From the NCBI GenBank assembly GCA_023442755.1, contig JAEZXS010000289.1, positions 1 to 47,943 of the forward strand: a stretch of 47,943 bases of DNA. The letters run 5' to 3'. The stretch comes from Pseudomonadota bacterium (GTDB lineage Bacteria > Desulfobacterota > Syntrophobacteria > Syntrophobacterales > Syntrophobacteraceae). Of this stretch, positions 25,941 to 35,177 are shown piece after piece. The notes under the pieces are model-generated. The model was given only the letters and a program-made list of their open reading frames with translations, made no database searches and was not told the origin of the DNA. Position 1 is the first letter of the stretch. Every line of letters starts with the position of its first letter. A program made the position numbers and the translations under genes.

Positions 25941-27215
25941 ATGAGTTTATCGGAAAAATGGGATTGGGAATGCGGCAAAAGGGTCATTTCCGATCTCGAT
26001 TCGGTAAAGGGCGACTACGACTGGATAGAGGAACCGTACGCCAGCCCCGACGGGGAGCGCGTGGCGGCGGTGGTCAGAACCGATGGCGAACCTTTCGGGG
26101 TGAGCGTCAACGGGGAAGTCTGGGAAAACACCTTCGACAGGGCCTGGTACCTGCGGTTTTCGCCGGATGGACGGCTTACCGCGCTGGTTTCGGATTCCGG
26201 CGAGTGGACTCTGGCGGTTGACGGCGAACCTTGGGAAAACCGCTTCGAGTTTGCATGGAACACGCAGTTCAGCAGGGACGGCAAGAACATCTACATTGCC
26301 GCAGTACATAGCGAAAAAAGATATCTCGTGGTCGGTAACGATGTCCCCTGGGAAGAGGGGTTTTTTCATATCGGCGACATGGTGGTGAGCCCCGACGGCC
26401 TGCAGGTGGGATTGTCGGCGCAGACCGTCGCCACCCAGGAAAGGGCGATAGCGAGATTCCAGGAAGGCGCCTTCTCGGTCGCCATCAACGGCGTACCCTG
26501 GGAGAGCACATTCCTGAATGTCTGGGAGCCGGCGTTCAGCAGCGACGGCAGCCACGCGGCCGCCTGCGTGAGAACGACCCTGTACGATTACACGATCGTC
26601 GTGGACGGCACACCCTGGAAGAAGTTGTTCGGAGCGGCCTGGGCGCCCCGGTTCAGTCCTGCAGACCGGTCGGTCACCGCCCCGGTGAGGGCCGGCGGGC
26701 AATGGTTCCTGGCCCGGGACGGAGAAATATTCTGGGAACGCGGGTTTACCCAGCTTTGGAATCACCTCTATAGCCCGGACGGAGGGCGGATAGCCGCAAT
26801 CGTCGCTCCCAAATTCGGCAGGTGGACGGTCGCGGTCGACGGAAAGCCCTGGACGAACACCTTCAGCGATCTTGCAACAGATATCCAGTTCAGCCAGGAC
26901 GGCAGGAAGATCGCCTGCATCTTCAGGGATGAGGGCAGCTGGGGCATATGTCTGGACGACAAGCCCTGGGCCGGCCGATACGACATGGTCTGGAAACCCG
27001 TCTTCAGTCCCGACGGCAAGCACGCGGCTGCCAAGGTGGAAAAGGACGGCCTCTACACCATCGCCGTCGATGGAGTCCCCATGGATGAGTGGTACGATCA
27101 GGTCTGGGAACCCACCTTCAGTCCGGACGGCTCGAAGATCCTGGTAAGAGGGATTGGAACGGGCGAGGACACGGGCCAATACTGCCGAACCGTTGTGACG
27201 ACCGAAAGGAAATAG
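25941..27215 (+). CDS. tmcD: TmcD-like tryptophan-rich repeat protein
   Basis: 424 residues, no signal peptide or membrane segment, so cytoplasmic. About ten repeats of about 42 residues follow the pattern (F/Y)SPDG, then V(D/N)GxPW, then F..W, for example RFSPDGRLTAL and VDGEPWENRF. This is a WD40/PD40-type beta-propeller pattern with many Trp. TmcD of Desulfovibrio is described as a cytoplasmic Trp-rich subunit of the Tmc complex. AAGGAGAG lies 6 nt before ATG 25941. One nucleotide separates it from tmcC, confirming membership of the set. The molecular role is unproven; docking of a cytoplasmic partner on TmcB is a guess. Confidence 0.8.
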   Translation: MSLSEKWDWECGKRVISDLDSVKGDYDWIEEPYASPDGERVAAVVRTDGEPFGVSVNGEVWENTFDRAWYLRFSPDGRLTALVSDSGEWTLAVDGEPWENRFEFAWNTQFSRDGKNIYIAAVHSEKRYLVVGNDVPWEEGFFHIGDMVVSPDGLQVGLSAQTVATQERAIARFQEGAFSVAINGVPWESTFLNVWEPAFSSDGSHAAACVRTTLYDYTIVVDGTPWKKLFGAAWAPRFSPADRSVTAPVRAGGQWFLARDGEIFWERGFTQLWNHLYSPDGGRIAAIVAPKFGRWTVAVDGKPWTNTFSDLATDIQFSQDGRKIACIFRDEGSWGICLDDKPWAGRYDMVWKPVFSPDGKHAAAKVEKDGLYTIAVDGVPMDEWYDQVWEPTFSPDGSKILVRGIGTGEDTGQYCRTVVTTERK

Positions 27216-27216
27216 A

Positions 27217-27876
27217 ATGCTCTCCATATATAACTTTGTAAGCGGCCCCCTGGTCTGGGTTGCGTTCATCGTGTTCGTGGGAGGCTGCCTGTGGCGGCTC
27301 ATCTCGATGGCGATGCTGGCCCGGGAAAAAGATGTTTTCGTTTACGAATACGCAAGCTTTCATCACGCGCTTCGCTCGATCGTCCACTGGCTCGTGCCGT
27401 TCGGCACTGTCAACATGAGGCGTAATCCGGCGATGACCGTCGCGACTTTCGCATTTCATATCTGCCTTATCGTTTCACCGCTTTTCCTCTTCGCCCATAT
27501 CACGCTGTTCAGGGAAGCATGGGGCGTGAGCTGGGGATACCTGTCGGACGGCGTTGCCGACGTCATGACCCTGGTCGTCATCGCAGCCTGCCTCTTTTTC
27601 TTCGTCAGAAGGCTCGTCTTGCCCGAGACGAGATACCTGACATCCGCATTCGATTTCGTACTGCTTGCGCTTGTCGCGGCTCCCTTTGTCACGGGATTCT
27701 GGACCTACCATCAGCTGGCCGGTTTCCGGGTCATGGGGATTTTGCATATTCTTTCGGGAGAAATCATGCTGGCGGCAATTCCGTTTACCCGGTTGAGCCA
27801 CATGATCTTCTTCCTGTTCACCAGAGGATACATGGGGTCCGAGTTTGGAGCCGTCCGCCACGCGCGGGACTGGTAG
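27217..27876 (+). CDS. tmcC: TmcC, membrane cytochrome b subunit
   Basis: 219 residues with five membrane helices (about 9-33, 70-97, 111-133, 139-163, 171-204). It belongs to the NarI/DsrM-type cytochrome b family. His residues in helices 2 and 5 (FAFHICLI near 80; GILHILSG near 177; RLSHMIF near 189) are candidate heme b ligands. In the Tmc complex it carries electrons between periplasmic TmcA and cytoplasmic TmcB and may exchange with menaquinone. It starts 1 nt after the tmcD stop; tmcB begins 32 nt downstream. Confidence 0.88.
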   Translation: MLSIYNFVSGPLVWVAFIVFVGGCLWRLISMAMLAREKDVFVYEYASFHHALRSIVHWLVPFGTVNMRRNPAMTVATFAFHICLIVSPLFLFAHITLFREAWGVSWGYLSDGVADVMTLVVIAACLFFFVRRLVLPETRYLTSAFDFVLLALVAAPFVTGFWTYHQLAGFRVMGILHILSGEIMLAAIPFTRLSHMIFFLFTRGYMGSEFGAVRHARDW

Positions 27877-27907
27877 ACCCTCAGGTAATAGAAGGAGAAA
27901 GTGAGAT

Positions 27908-29263
27908 ATGAGCGAACCTGAAAAGGCTGGAACCATTACAGACGATGGAAAGGTCATCAGGGACCCCGGTATAGACAGAGGCATCGAAAACCTGAAGCCC
28001 GAGAAGACGGAACGGATCATAAAAGCGTTCCTGAAAGCCGAGGGCGGCGCACGGTTCAAGACCTACCTCGATACCTGCGTGCACTGCGGGCTTTGCTCCG
28101 AGGCGTGCCACTGGTTTTTGTCCAAGGACAGGAAGCCTGAATTCTCGCCTGCCGGCAAGGTAAAGCAGACGATCTGGGAGATAGTGAAGAAGGAAGGCAA
28201 AGTCGGTCCGGAGACGGTCCGGAGAATGGCCGAAATAGCGTACACGGAGTGCAATCTGTGTAAGCGCTGCGCCATGTACTGCCCGTTCGGCATAGATATC
28301 GCCTACCTCATTTCCATGGTGCGCCGCATCTGCCACAAACTGGGCGTCACGCCTCAGAACATTCAGGATACCGCGCACAGCCAGTCCGCCCGGTACAACC
28401 AGATGTGGGTCAAGGAAGACGAGTGGATCGACAGCCTGCACTGGCAGGAGGACGAATCCCGGGAGGAAATTCCGGGGCTGCGCATCCCGATCGAAAAGGA
28501 AGGGGCGGACATATTCTATTCCGTGATCGGGCCGGAGCCGAAATTCCGGGCGCAGTTGATCTACCAGGCCGCGGTGATCCTCCATGCATCGGGCGTGAGT
28601 TGGACCATGCCGGCGACTCCCGGCTGGGACAACAGCGACCTGTGTATGTTCACCGGAGACAGCGAAATGATGGGCCGCCTCAAGAAGGTCCATTTCGAAA
28701 CGGCAATGCGGCTCAAGGTCAAACGCATCGTAATGGGGGAATGCGGCCATGCATTCCGTTCCGTCTACGATACCGGAAACCGCTGGCTCGGGTGGAAGAT
28801 GCCGCCGATTCCCGTAACGCATGCGGTGGCGTTTTATCACGAACTGCTCGAGCAGGGGAGAATCAAGATAGCGTCCAAATACAAGAAGCCGGTCACTTTC
28901 CAGGACCCGTGCAACATCTCCAGGGGGCAGGGGCTTCATGAAAAGGCACGGGAAGTGGTTCGCGCACTGTGCGACAACTTCATAGAAATGGAACCGAACA
29001 GGGAACACAACTACTGCTGCTGCGCCGGAGGAGGCGTGATCAACTGCGGCCCGCCGTACAAGTCCAAACGGGTTGCGGGTGATCGCGTCAAGGCCGAACA
29101 GTTGAAGACGGTCGAGGCAAAGGGAGCCCAGGTCGTAATCGCGCCTTGCCATAATTGCCACGGCGGCCTCGAGGACATCCATCATCATTATGGAATCAAT
29201 ATGGAGATCAAGTTCCTGAGCGACATTATCTATGAAGTCATGGAGAAGCCCGGTCAGGAATAG
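27908..29263 (+). CDS. tmcB: TmcB, HdrD/DsrK-like iron-sulfur subunit
   Basis: 451 residues, cytoplasmic. Two [4Fe-4S] sets, CVHCGLCSEAC (57-67) and CNLCKRCAMYC (115-125), are followed by two CCG-type cysteine regions: GECGHAFRS, and the C-terminal NYCCCAGGGVINC with APCHNCHGG. These make the HdrD/DsrK-type catalytic cluster that in heterodisulfide reductase handles disulfides. AGGAGAAAG precedes ATG. It is the cytoplasmic electron input/output of the Tmc complex. DsrK is the closest alternative, but tetraheme TmcA follows, TmcD precedes, and dsrMJOP genes are absent. Confidence 0.9.
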   Translation: MSEPEKAGTITDDGKVIRDPGIDRGIENLKPEKTERIIKAFLKAEGGARFKTYLDTCVHCGLCSEACHWFLSKDRKPEFSPAGKVKQTIWEIVKKEGKVGPETVRRMAEIAYTECNLCKRCAMYCPFGIDIAYLISMVRRICHKLGVTPQNIQDTAHSQSARYNQMWVKEDEWIDSLHWQEDESREEIPGLRIPIEKEGADIFYSVIGPEPKFRAQLIYQAAVILHASGVSWTMPATPGWDNSDLCMFTGDSEMMGRLKKVHFETAMRLKVKRIVMGECGHAFRSVYDTGNRWLGWKMPPIPVTHAVAFYHELLEQGRIKIASKYKKPVTFQDPCNISRGQGLHEKAREVVRALCDNFIEMEPNREHNYCCCAGGGVINCGPPYKSKRVAGDRVKAEQLKTVEAKGAQVVIAPCHNCHGGLEDIHHHYGINMEIKFLSDIIYEVMEKPGQE

Positions 29264-29276
29264 CAGGAGAGTATCA

Positions 29277-29657
29277 ATGGGAAAAAGATCTCGAATAAGC
29301 TATATTGTTGTCTTGGCGGTCGTAGCAGTTTTTGTTGCACTTGCCGGTTATGCGCAGGAAGATATAAAGACGGTGGATGACCCGGCTTTCAAGACGCGCA
29401 TGCGGCCGCCTGTGTCCTTTTTGCATGACCGGCACAATGAAAAGGCCGGGATCGACGACTGCCAGACCTGCCACCATGTCTATAAAGGCGGAAAGAAGGT
29501 GGACGGTTCATCGGAGGATAAGCAGTGCTCCGAATGCCACATGAAAGAAGGGGATCCCATGCCCCTCATAGAGGCGTTTCATAAGCAGTGCAAGGGATGT
29601 CATGCCGAGCGGAAGGTTGGGCCGGTAATGTGTGCGGAATGCCACCTGCAGCAGTAA
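29277..29657 (+). CDS. tmcA: TmcA, tetraheme cytochrome c3
   Basis: 126 residues. A signal peptide (YIVVLAVVAVFVALAGYAQ) sends it to the periplasm. Four heme sites, CQTCH, CSECH, CKGCH and CAECH, plus His in FLHDRH and EAFHKQC give the ligand set of a class III (type II) cytochrome c3. TmcA receives electrons from the periplasmic cytochrome c3/hydrogenase pool and passes them to TmcC/TmcB. AGGAGAG lies 5 nt before ATG 29277. The order here, D-C-B-A, is the reverse of Desulfovibrio. Confidence 0.93.
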   Translation: MGKRSRISYIVVLAVVAVFVALAGYAQEDIKTVDDPAFKTRMRPPVSFLHDRHNEKAGIDDCQTCHHVYKGGKKVDGSSEDKQCSECHMKEGDPMPLIEAFHKQCKGCHAERKVGPVMCAECHLQQ

Positions 29658-29681
29658 ATCCCAGCTAGCAAAGGATTTCAT

Positions 29682-30038
29682 ATGGCAAAGAAAATCATGG
29701 TCGTCGATGACGATCCCGTAATTGTCAAATACATCGTGGCGCTCCTCGAGGACAACGGGTATGCGACCTGTACCGCTGCGGACGGGGTCGAAGCCTATCA
29801 CATGATAAAGGACGAAAAACCCGACCTCATCACGCTCGACCTGGAAATGTCGGAGGAATGGGGGACCAAGTTCTACAGAAGGCTGACCAAGGAAGACGAA
29901 TTCAAGGATATTCCCGTGATCGTGATCAGCGGGCTTCCCGGGCGGCACCTGTCCATCAAGAAGGCTGTTGCCTTTATGGGCAAGCCTTTCGACCAGAAAC
30001 AGCTCCTGGAGACTATTAAGAAGACTATCGGCGCATGA
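29682..30038 (+). CDS. divergent single-domain receiver
   Basis: 118 residues. MVVDDDP and phospho-Asp53 are present, but the loop reads DLEMSEEWG rather than DxxMPxxxG. VIVISG and MGKPFDQ supply the Ser and Lys. AAAGGA lies 6 nt before ATG. It overlaps the next gene by 4 nt (ATGA), so it is translated with the receiver-PAS-kinase and is its likely shuttle or acceptor. Confidence 0.85.
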   Translation: MAKKIMVVDDDPVIVKYIVALLEDNGYATCTAADGVEAYHMIKDEKPDLITLDLEMSEEWGTKFYRRLTKEDEFKDIPVIVISGLPGRHLSIKKAVAFMGKPFDQKQLLETIKKTIGA

Positions 30039-31558
30039 GCGAAACAATTCTGCTGGTAGATGATGAGGAAGGCATCCGCACGGTGCTCGGCATTTCCCTT
30101 GCGGACATGGGGTACGACGTCCTGACGGCGGAGAATGGGGAAAGAGCGCTGGAACTCTTTGGAGAGCACCACCCCCCCATTGTGCTGAGCGACATAAAGA
30201 TGCCCGGGATAGACGGCATCGAACTGCTCAGAAGGATCAAGGAGCAGAGCCCCGACACCGAAGTCATCATGATCAGCGGACACGGCGATATGGATCTTGC
30301 CGTGCAGAGTTTGAAGAACGAAGCGGCCGACTTCATCGTGAAGCCAATTCGGGACGAGGTGCTCGATGCCGCCCTCAAGCGGGCCAGCGAGAAAATCCGC
30401 CTGCGGCGGCAGTTGAAGGAATATACGGAGGACCTCGAGCGGCTTGTCAGGGAAAAGTCGGAAAAGCTGATCGAGACCGAAAAGCTGGCGTCGCAGCGCC
30501 ACCAGGTGCTGGCCCTGAAGTATCAGCAGCTTTTCGACGAGGTCCCCTGCTACATAACGGTCCATGACAGGGATTACAGGCTGACGGCCGTCAATCGGCG
30601 GTTCCAGGAAGACTTCGGCGATCAGTACATAGGCTCGCTTTGCTATGAAGTCTACAAACACGAGGGCGGCCCCTGCCCGAACTGCCCAGTGATGCGGACC
30701 TTCGAGGACGGCCAGTCCCACTATACGGAAGCGGTCGTCGAATCGAAATCCGGAGAACAATACAACGTGCTGATCTGGACCGCCCCGCTCCGCAACCGTG
30801 CCGGGGAGATCACCCAGGTGATGGAGATGTCGACCAACGTCACCCAGGTGCGCAAACTCCAGAACCACCTCTCTTCGCTGGGGCTCCTCATCGGTTCGAT
30901 CTCGCACGGGATAAAAGGCCTGCTGACGGGGCTCGACGGCGGAATCTACCTGGTCGATTCGGGATTTTCGAAAGACAATGTGCAGCAAATAAAAGAAGGC
31001 TGGGAAACCGTAAAGTACATTGCCGGCCGCCTTCGGAAGATGATCCTCGACGTCTTGTACTACGCCAGGGAGCGGGAACTGAAGTGGGAGACTGTGCCGG
31101 TTGCGGGCTTTGCGGAGGAGGTCGCCTGCACCGTGCAGTTGAAGATGGAAGCACAGGATATCGACTTGATCCGGGATTTCGATGTCCCGTCGGAAACCGT
31201 GGAGCTGGACTCCGGCGTCATGCACTCGGCGCTGCTGAACATTTTTGAAAATGCGATCGATGCCTGTGTCGAAGACAGGTCGAAAAGCAACCATCGGATC
31301 GTTTTCAGTGCATTGGAGGATGGGGATTTCGTCCTGTTCCGGATTCGGGACGACGGCACCGGCATGCCAAAAGAGACGATGGACAAGCTGTTTACCCTGT
31401 TCTTTTCTTCCAAGGGGCAGCGAGGGACGGGGCTCGGGCTCTTCATATCCAACCAGATCATCCGGCAGCACGGCGGTTCCATCAAGGTGGAATCCAGTCC
31501 GGGCGCAGGTTCGTGCTTTACCGTCAAAATCCCCCGGGTACGAAGACTTTCCACGTGA
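30035..31558 (+). CDS. receiver-PAS-kinase with unusual H-box (A)
   Basis: 507 residues, cytosolic. The NtrC-type receiver (1-120) has phospho-Asp53 in LSDIKMP and Lys103. A coiled coil leads to a PAS domain (165-270) with a Cys motif, Cys203-x10-Cys214-x2-Cys217-Pro. The H-box reads GSISHGIKGLLTGLDGG (His291) instead of the normal HELRTPL. The ATPase follows with N-box NIFENAIDAC and RGTGLGLF. It overlaps the preceding receiver and has a paralog at 34032-35177. It is probably a phosphorelay element that can be phosphorylated on its receiver and acts through its kinase part. Confidence 0.88.
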   Translation: MSETILLVDDEEGIRTVLGISLADMGYDVLTAENGERALELFGEHHPPIVLSDIKMPGIDGIELLRRIKEQSPDTEVIMISGHGDMDLAVQSLKNEAADFIVKPIRDEVLDAALKRASEKIRLRRQLKEYTEDLERLVREKSEKLIETEKLASQRHQVLALKYQQLFDEVPCYITVHDRDYRLTAVNRRFQEDFGDQYIGSLCYEVYKHEGGPCPNCPVMRTFEDGQSHYTEAVVESKSGEQYNVLIWTAPLRNRAGEITQVMEMSTNVTQVRKLQNHLSSLGLLIGSISHGIKGLLTGLDGGIYLVDSGFSKDNVQQIKEGWETVKYIAGRLRKMILDVLYYARERELKWETVPVAGFAEEVACTVQLKMEAQDIDLIRDFDVPSETVELDSGVMHSALLNIFENAIDACVEDRSKSNHRIVFSALEDGDFVLFRIRDDGTGMPKETMDKLFTLFFSSKGQRGTGLGLFISNQIIRQHGGSIKVESSPGAGSCFTVKIPRVRRLST

Positions 31559-31698
31559 AGACTTCCCTATAAAAATTCGGGTCGATCCGACAAATGTATT
31601 ATTCGACTGCGTGTTGATGTAAAATAGTGCATCCGGCCACGCGGGAAATGGAAAAGTCTTTCCGGCATGGGATCATGTGACACGAAACCAGGGCGGGC

Positions 31699-34035
31699 AT
31701 GATGTCAAACCTGGACTACCGAATCCAGAACGGATCGCTGAAGTTGCGGATAGCGCGCTACTTCGATGCGTTCCGCCCCAATATCGCGACGAAGCTCATC
31801 GGGTTTATTGGGATCGTCCTGATTCTGTGCATATCCACCTGGTCCTATTTCAATATCAAGTACTATAAAGAAAAGCTGATGGAAGGCGTGATGGCGGGAG
31901 CGGACAAGCTGACCAACACGATCCGGCTCGGCGCCCATTATGCCATGATGACGAACTCCCGGGATGATATCAACCAGATCATAAATAACGTCTCCAGGCA
32001 AAAAGACATATCGAACATCCGGATCTACAACAAAAAAGGCCAGATCAAGTTCTCCAACACCCTGGCCGAGCAGGACAGCTACACGGATATCGGCGCGGAC
32101 TCATGCAATATATGCCACCGGGCCGACCCTCCCCTGGTAAACCCCGACCTGAAAGACCGGGTTCGCATCATTTCCTCCCCCGACGAGGACACTCGCCTGC
32201 TCAGCATAGTCACGCCCATTCTCAACGAACCTGCCTGTTCCCAGAATGCCTGCCATTATCACGACCCCGATAACCGGGTGCTGGGAAGTCTCGACCTCGT
32301 GATCTCCCTCGACGAGACCGACCGGGCGATCGTGCGGTTCGAGCAGGGAATCATCATTGTTGCTTTCTCCAGCCTGCTGTTGATGTCGGCGGGCATAGTC
32401 GTGATCGTGAGCCGTTTTTTGAACAGTCCGATCAAGAAGCTGATCAGCAGCATCCGGTTTCTCGAGAAGGGCAATTATGACGTGAAAACGGACATCGACA
32501 GAACGGACGAAATCGGGGAGCTGGCCGCCGCCTTCGACAACATGCGGCGGGAGATATTCAAAAAGGAACTGGAACTGAAGTTCCAGCGGGATGAATACCA
32601 GGAGCTTTTCGAACGGGCGCCGTGCATTATTACCGTTCAGGACAGGGATTACAGGATCATCCGCTGTAACCGCGCCTTTTCCGAACTGTTCGGGGGAGGT
32701 GTGGGAGATTACTGCTATCGGAGTTATAAAGGGAGGGACGATAGATGTCCGGGCTGTCCCGTCGAGGAGACGTTCAAGGACGGGGAACCGCATTACAGCG
32801 AGGAAATGGTCTACAGCAAAGAGGAATCCCAGTCGCTGCACTGGATTGTAAAGACCGTTCCGATTCGCGAGGCAACAGGTGAAATCAGCGCTGTTATGGA
32901 AATGTGCCTGGATATATCCTATAACAAGATGCTGGAAAAAGAGCTGGCGAGTTCCGTTCAGAAATACTATGCGATATTCAACAATATTCCCAATTCGGTG
33001 TTTGTTCTTGATATAGAAGAACTCAAAATCAGGGATTGCAATGAATCCGCAGCCATGGTTTATGGCTTTCACAAAAAGGAATTGCTTAACAGGAGCTTTC
33101 TCGATCTGTTTGCCAATGACGATCAGCAGCATTATTCTTTCAAGATCAGAACCTCCAGGACGCTGCACACAGTCAGGCAACTGCACAAGTCGGGGCAAGT
33201 GATTTTCACCGCAGTCCGGATTTCCCCCTCCGAATACGAGGGGAAGAAGGTGCTCCTGGTCACGACCAGCGATATTACGGAGAGGCTGGAGGTGGAGCAG
33301 AAAATCGGCCAGGCAAGCAAGATGAGCACCCTTGGCGAAATGGCTACCGGCGTTGCCCACGAGCTCAATCAGCCGCTTTCGGTCATCAAGACCGCAAGCA
33401 ATTTCCTGATGAAGAAAATTCGGCGCAACGAGGAGATCGACAAGAAGATCCTGTTGACGATGGCGAGCGAAATCGACGGCCATGTGGACCGGGCGACCAA
33501 GATCATGAACCACATGAGGCAGTTCGGTCGCAAGTCCGACATGACGCTCGAAAAGATTCAGGTGAACGAGGTTCTGAGGAGGGCTTTCGAGTTTTTCAGC
33601 AGTCAGTTGAAACTGAGAGAAATAGAGGTGATCTGGGATATAGACGAAAACCTGCCGGTGGTGCTGGGGGATGCGAACCGGCTCGAGCAGGTGTTCGTAA
33701 ACCTCCTGATCAATGCACGGGATGCAATCGAGGAGAAATGTGCTGCCGGGACCTGCGAAAAGGGTGACAGACGGATCACTCTCGAAACAAGGGTCGAAGG
33801 AAGCAGCATCGAATTCGAATTGCGAGACACCGGCAAGGGTATTCCCAAGGCCAATCTCGACAAGGTTTTCGAGCCCTTTTTCACCACCAAGCAGGTTGGA
33901 AAGGGTACGGGGCTGGGCCTCTATATCAGCTACGGAATCATTCGGGACCTGGGCGGTAGCATCCGCGCGGAATCGGTTGAAGGCGAAGGCGCCGCGTTTA
34001 TAATAACACTTCCCATACCTGACCGGGAAATATGA
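31699..34035 (+). CDS. membrane histidine kinase with periplasmic diheme c domain
   Basis: 778 residues. TM1 (33-52) and TM2 (217-240) enclose a periplasmic domain that contains CNICH (136-140) and CSQNACH (180-186). These are a CxxCH and a Cx4CH covalent heme site, the latter a spacing known from cytochrome c3. HAMP (240-292), PAS1 (297-410, with Cys339-x10-Cys350-x2-Cys353-Pro), PAS2 (420-530), H-box GVAHELNQPL (His554) and ATPase (650-775, GTGLGLY) follow. It is a putative redox or ligand sensor for the periplasm. The start ATG 31699 has only a weak ribosome site. Its end overlaps the next receiver-kinase by 4 nt. Confidence 0.9.
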   Translation: MMSNLDYRIQNGSLKLRIARYFDAFRPNIATKLIGFIGIVLILCISTWSYFNIKYYKEKLMEGVMAGADKLTNTIRLGAHYAMMTNSRDDINQIINNVSRQKDISNIRIYNKKGQIKFSNTLAEQDSYTDIGADSCNICHRADPPLVNPDLKDRVRIISSPDEDTRLLSIVTPILNEPACSQNACHYHDPDNRVLGSLDLVISLDETDRAIVRFEQGIIIVAFSSLLLMSAGIVVIVSRFLNSPIKKLISSIRFLEKGNYDVKTDIDRTDEIGELAAAFDNMRREIFKKELELKFQRDEYQELFERAPCIITVQDRDYRIIRCNRAFSELFGGGVGDYCYRSYKGRDDRCPGCPVEETFKDGEPHYSEEMVYSKEESQSLHWIVKTVPIREATGEISAVMEMCLDISYNKMLEKELASSVQKYYAIFNNIPNSVFVLDIEELKIRDCNESAAMVYGFHKKELLNRSFLDLFANDDQQHYSFKIRTSRTLHTVRQLHKSGQVIFTAVRISPSEYEGKKVLLVTTSDITERLEVEQKIGQASKMSTLGEMATGVAHELNQPLSVIKTASNFLMKKIRRNEEIDKKILLTMASEIDGHVDRATKIMNHMRQFGRKSDMTLEKIQVNEVLRRAFEFFSSQLKLREIEVIWDIDENLPVVLGDANRLEQVFVNLLINARDAIEEKCAAGTCEKGDRRITLETRVEGSSIEFELRDTGKGIPKANLDKVFEPFFTTKQVGKGTGLGLYISYGIIRDLGGSIRAESVEGEGAAFIITLPIPDREI

Positions 34036-35177
34036 CGATGGATCGAAAGCTGCTGATTGTCGACGATGAGGAAGGCATCCGGAAGGTAATGGGGATCTTC
34101 CTGGCGGACATGGGGTATGAAGTCCATTCGGCGGAAAACGGGGAAGAGGCGCTTCGCATTTTTTCCGAGGTAAAACCTCCGATTGTGCTGACCGACATCA
34201 AAATGCCCGGAATGGACGGGATCGAACTGCTCAAGAGGCTCAAGAGCGAAAGCCCGGACACCGAAGTGATCATGATTACCGGGCACGGTGACATCAACCT
34301 GGCCATCAGAAGCCTGAAGTTCGAGGCGACCGACTTCATTACCAAGCCTGTCAACGACGAGGCCCTGGAGATCTCATTGAAGAGGGCGCACGAGCGGATC
34401 CGCATGCGACAGACGCTCAAGGCGTACACGGAGAACCTCGAACGCCTGGTCGAGGAAAAATCGAAGAAGCTCGTCGACGCGGAACGGCTGGCTGCGATCG
34501 GGGAAACCGTTGCAGGGCTTTCCCACACCATCAAGAATATCGCCAGCGGTCTCAAGGGCGGCATATTCGTCCTGGAAAAGGGGATGGAGCTGGATGACAA
34601 GAGCTTCCAGCGTCAAGGCTGGGAGATGGTCAAGGGCAACGTCGACAAGATCACGAACCTGTCCCTGAACCTGCTCAATTATGCAAAGTCCACCGAGCTG
34701 CATTGCCAGATGTGCGACCCCAATGTGCCGGCGGCTGAGGTGGTCGAACTGATGTCTCCGCTGGCAAAGGAGAACGGGATAGTATTGAAGATGGAGCTGG
34801 CCGAAGATATCCCGGAGATCGATTTCGATCCTGAAGCGCTGCACCTGTGTCTCGTGAACCTGGTAAAAAATGCCATAGACGCCTGCGTCGAAGACGATTG
34901 CTGCGAAAAGGCGAAGGAAATAATCCTGGGGACGTGCAGGGCGGAAAACGGAGGGGCCGAGTATTTCGTGGCCGACAATTGCGGAGGGATGGAAGAGGAA
35001 ATCCTGGAGAGGATTTTTCAGTGTTTTTTCAGTACCAAAGGAACGAGAGGCACCGGTATAGGACTTATGCTTACCAAGAAGATAGTGGATGCCCACAGGG
35101 GCTCGATTGACGTCACGTCCAGAAAAGGAGAAGGGTCCAGGTTCACCATAAGGCTTTCGGGAGCCCAGAATGGATGA
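34032..35177 (+). CDS. receiver-kinase with unusual H-box (B)
   Basis: 381 residues. The receiver (1-122) has phospho-Asp55 in LTDIKMP and Lys105. A coiled coil leads straight to H-box AGLSHTIKNIASGLKGG (His165), then the ATPase with LVKNAIDAC and RGTGIGLM. It is closely similar to the 30035-31558 protein but lacks the PAS insert, so the two are paralogs from a duplication. It overlaps the diheme kinase upstream and the sigma-54 activator downstream, placing it between sensor and transcription output. A phosphorelay from heme kinase through this protein is the simplest reading. Confidence 0.88.
   Translation: MTMDRKLLIVDDEEGIRKVMGIFLADMGYEVHSAENGEEALRIFSEVKPPIVLTDIKMPGMDGIELLKRLKSESPDTEVIMITGHGDINLAIRSLKFEATDFITKPVNDEALEISLKRAHERIRMRQTLKAYTENLERLVEEKSKKLVDAERLAAIGETVAGLSHTIKNIASGLKGGIFVLEKGMELDDKSFQRQGWEMVKGNVDKITNLSLNLLNYAKSTELHCQMCDPNVPAAEVVELMSPLAKENGIVLKMELAEDIPEIDFDPEALHLCLVNLVKNAIDACVEDDCCEKAKEIILGTCRAENGGAEYFVADNCGGMEEEILERIFQCFFSTKGTRGTGIGLMLTKKIVDAHRGSIDVTSRKGEGSRFTIRLSGAQNG

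Noticed and set aside
27217..29657. DsrMKJOP complex
   Set aside because: No dsrO or dsrP; the cytochrome is tetraheme c3 and a TmcD-like repeat protein is adjacent, fitting Tmc.
29873..31471. 532-codon antisense frame under the receiver-PAS-kinase
   Set aside because: GC-bias shadow; translation has no recognisable domain and overlaps a well-supported kinase.
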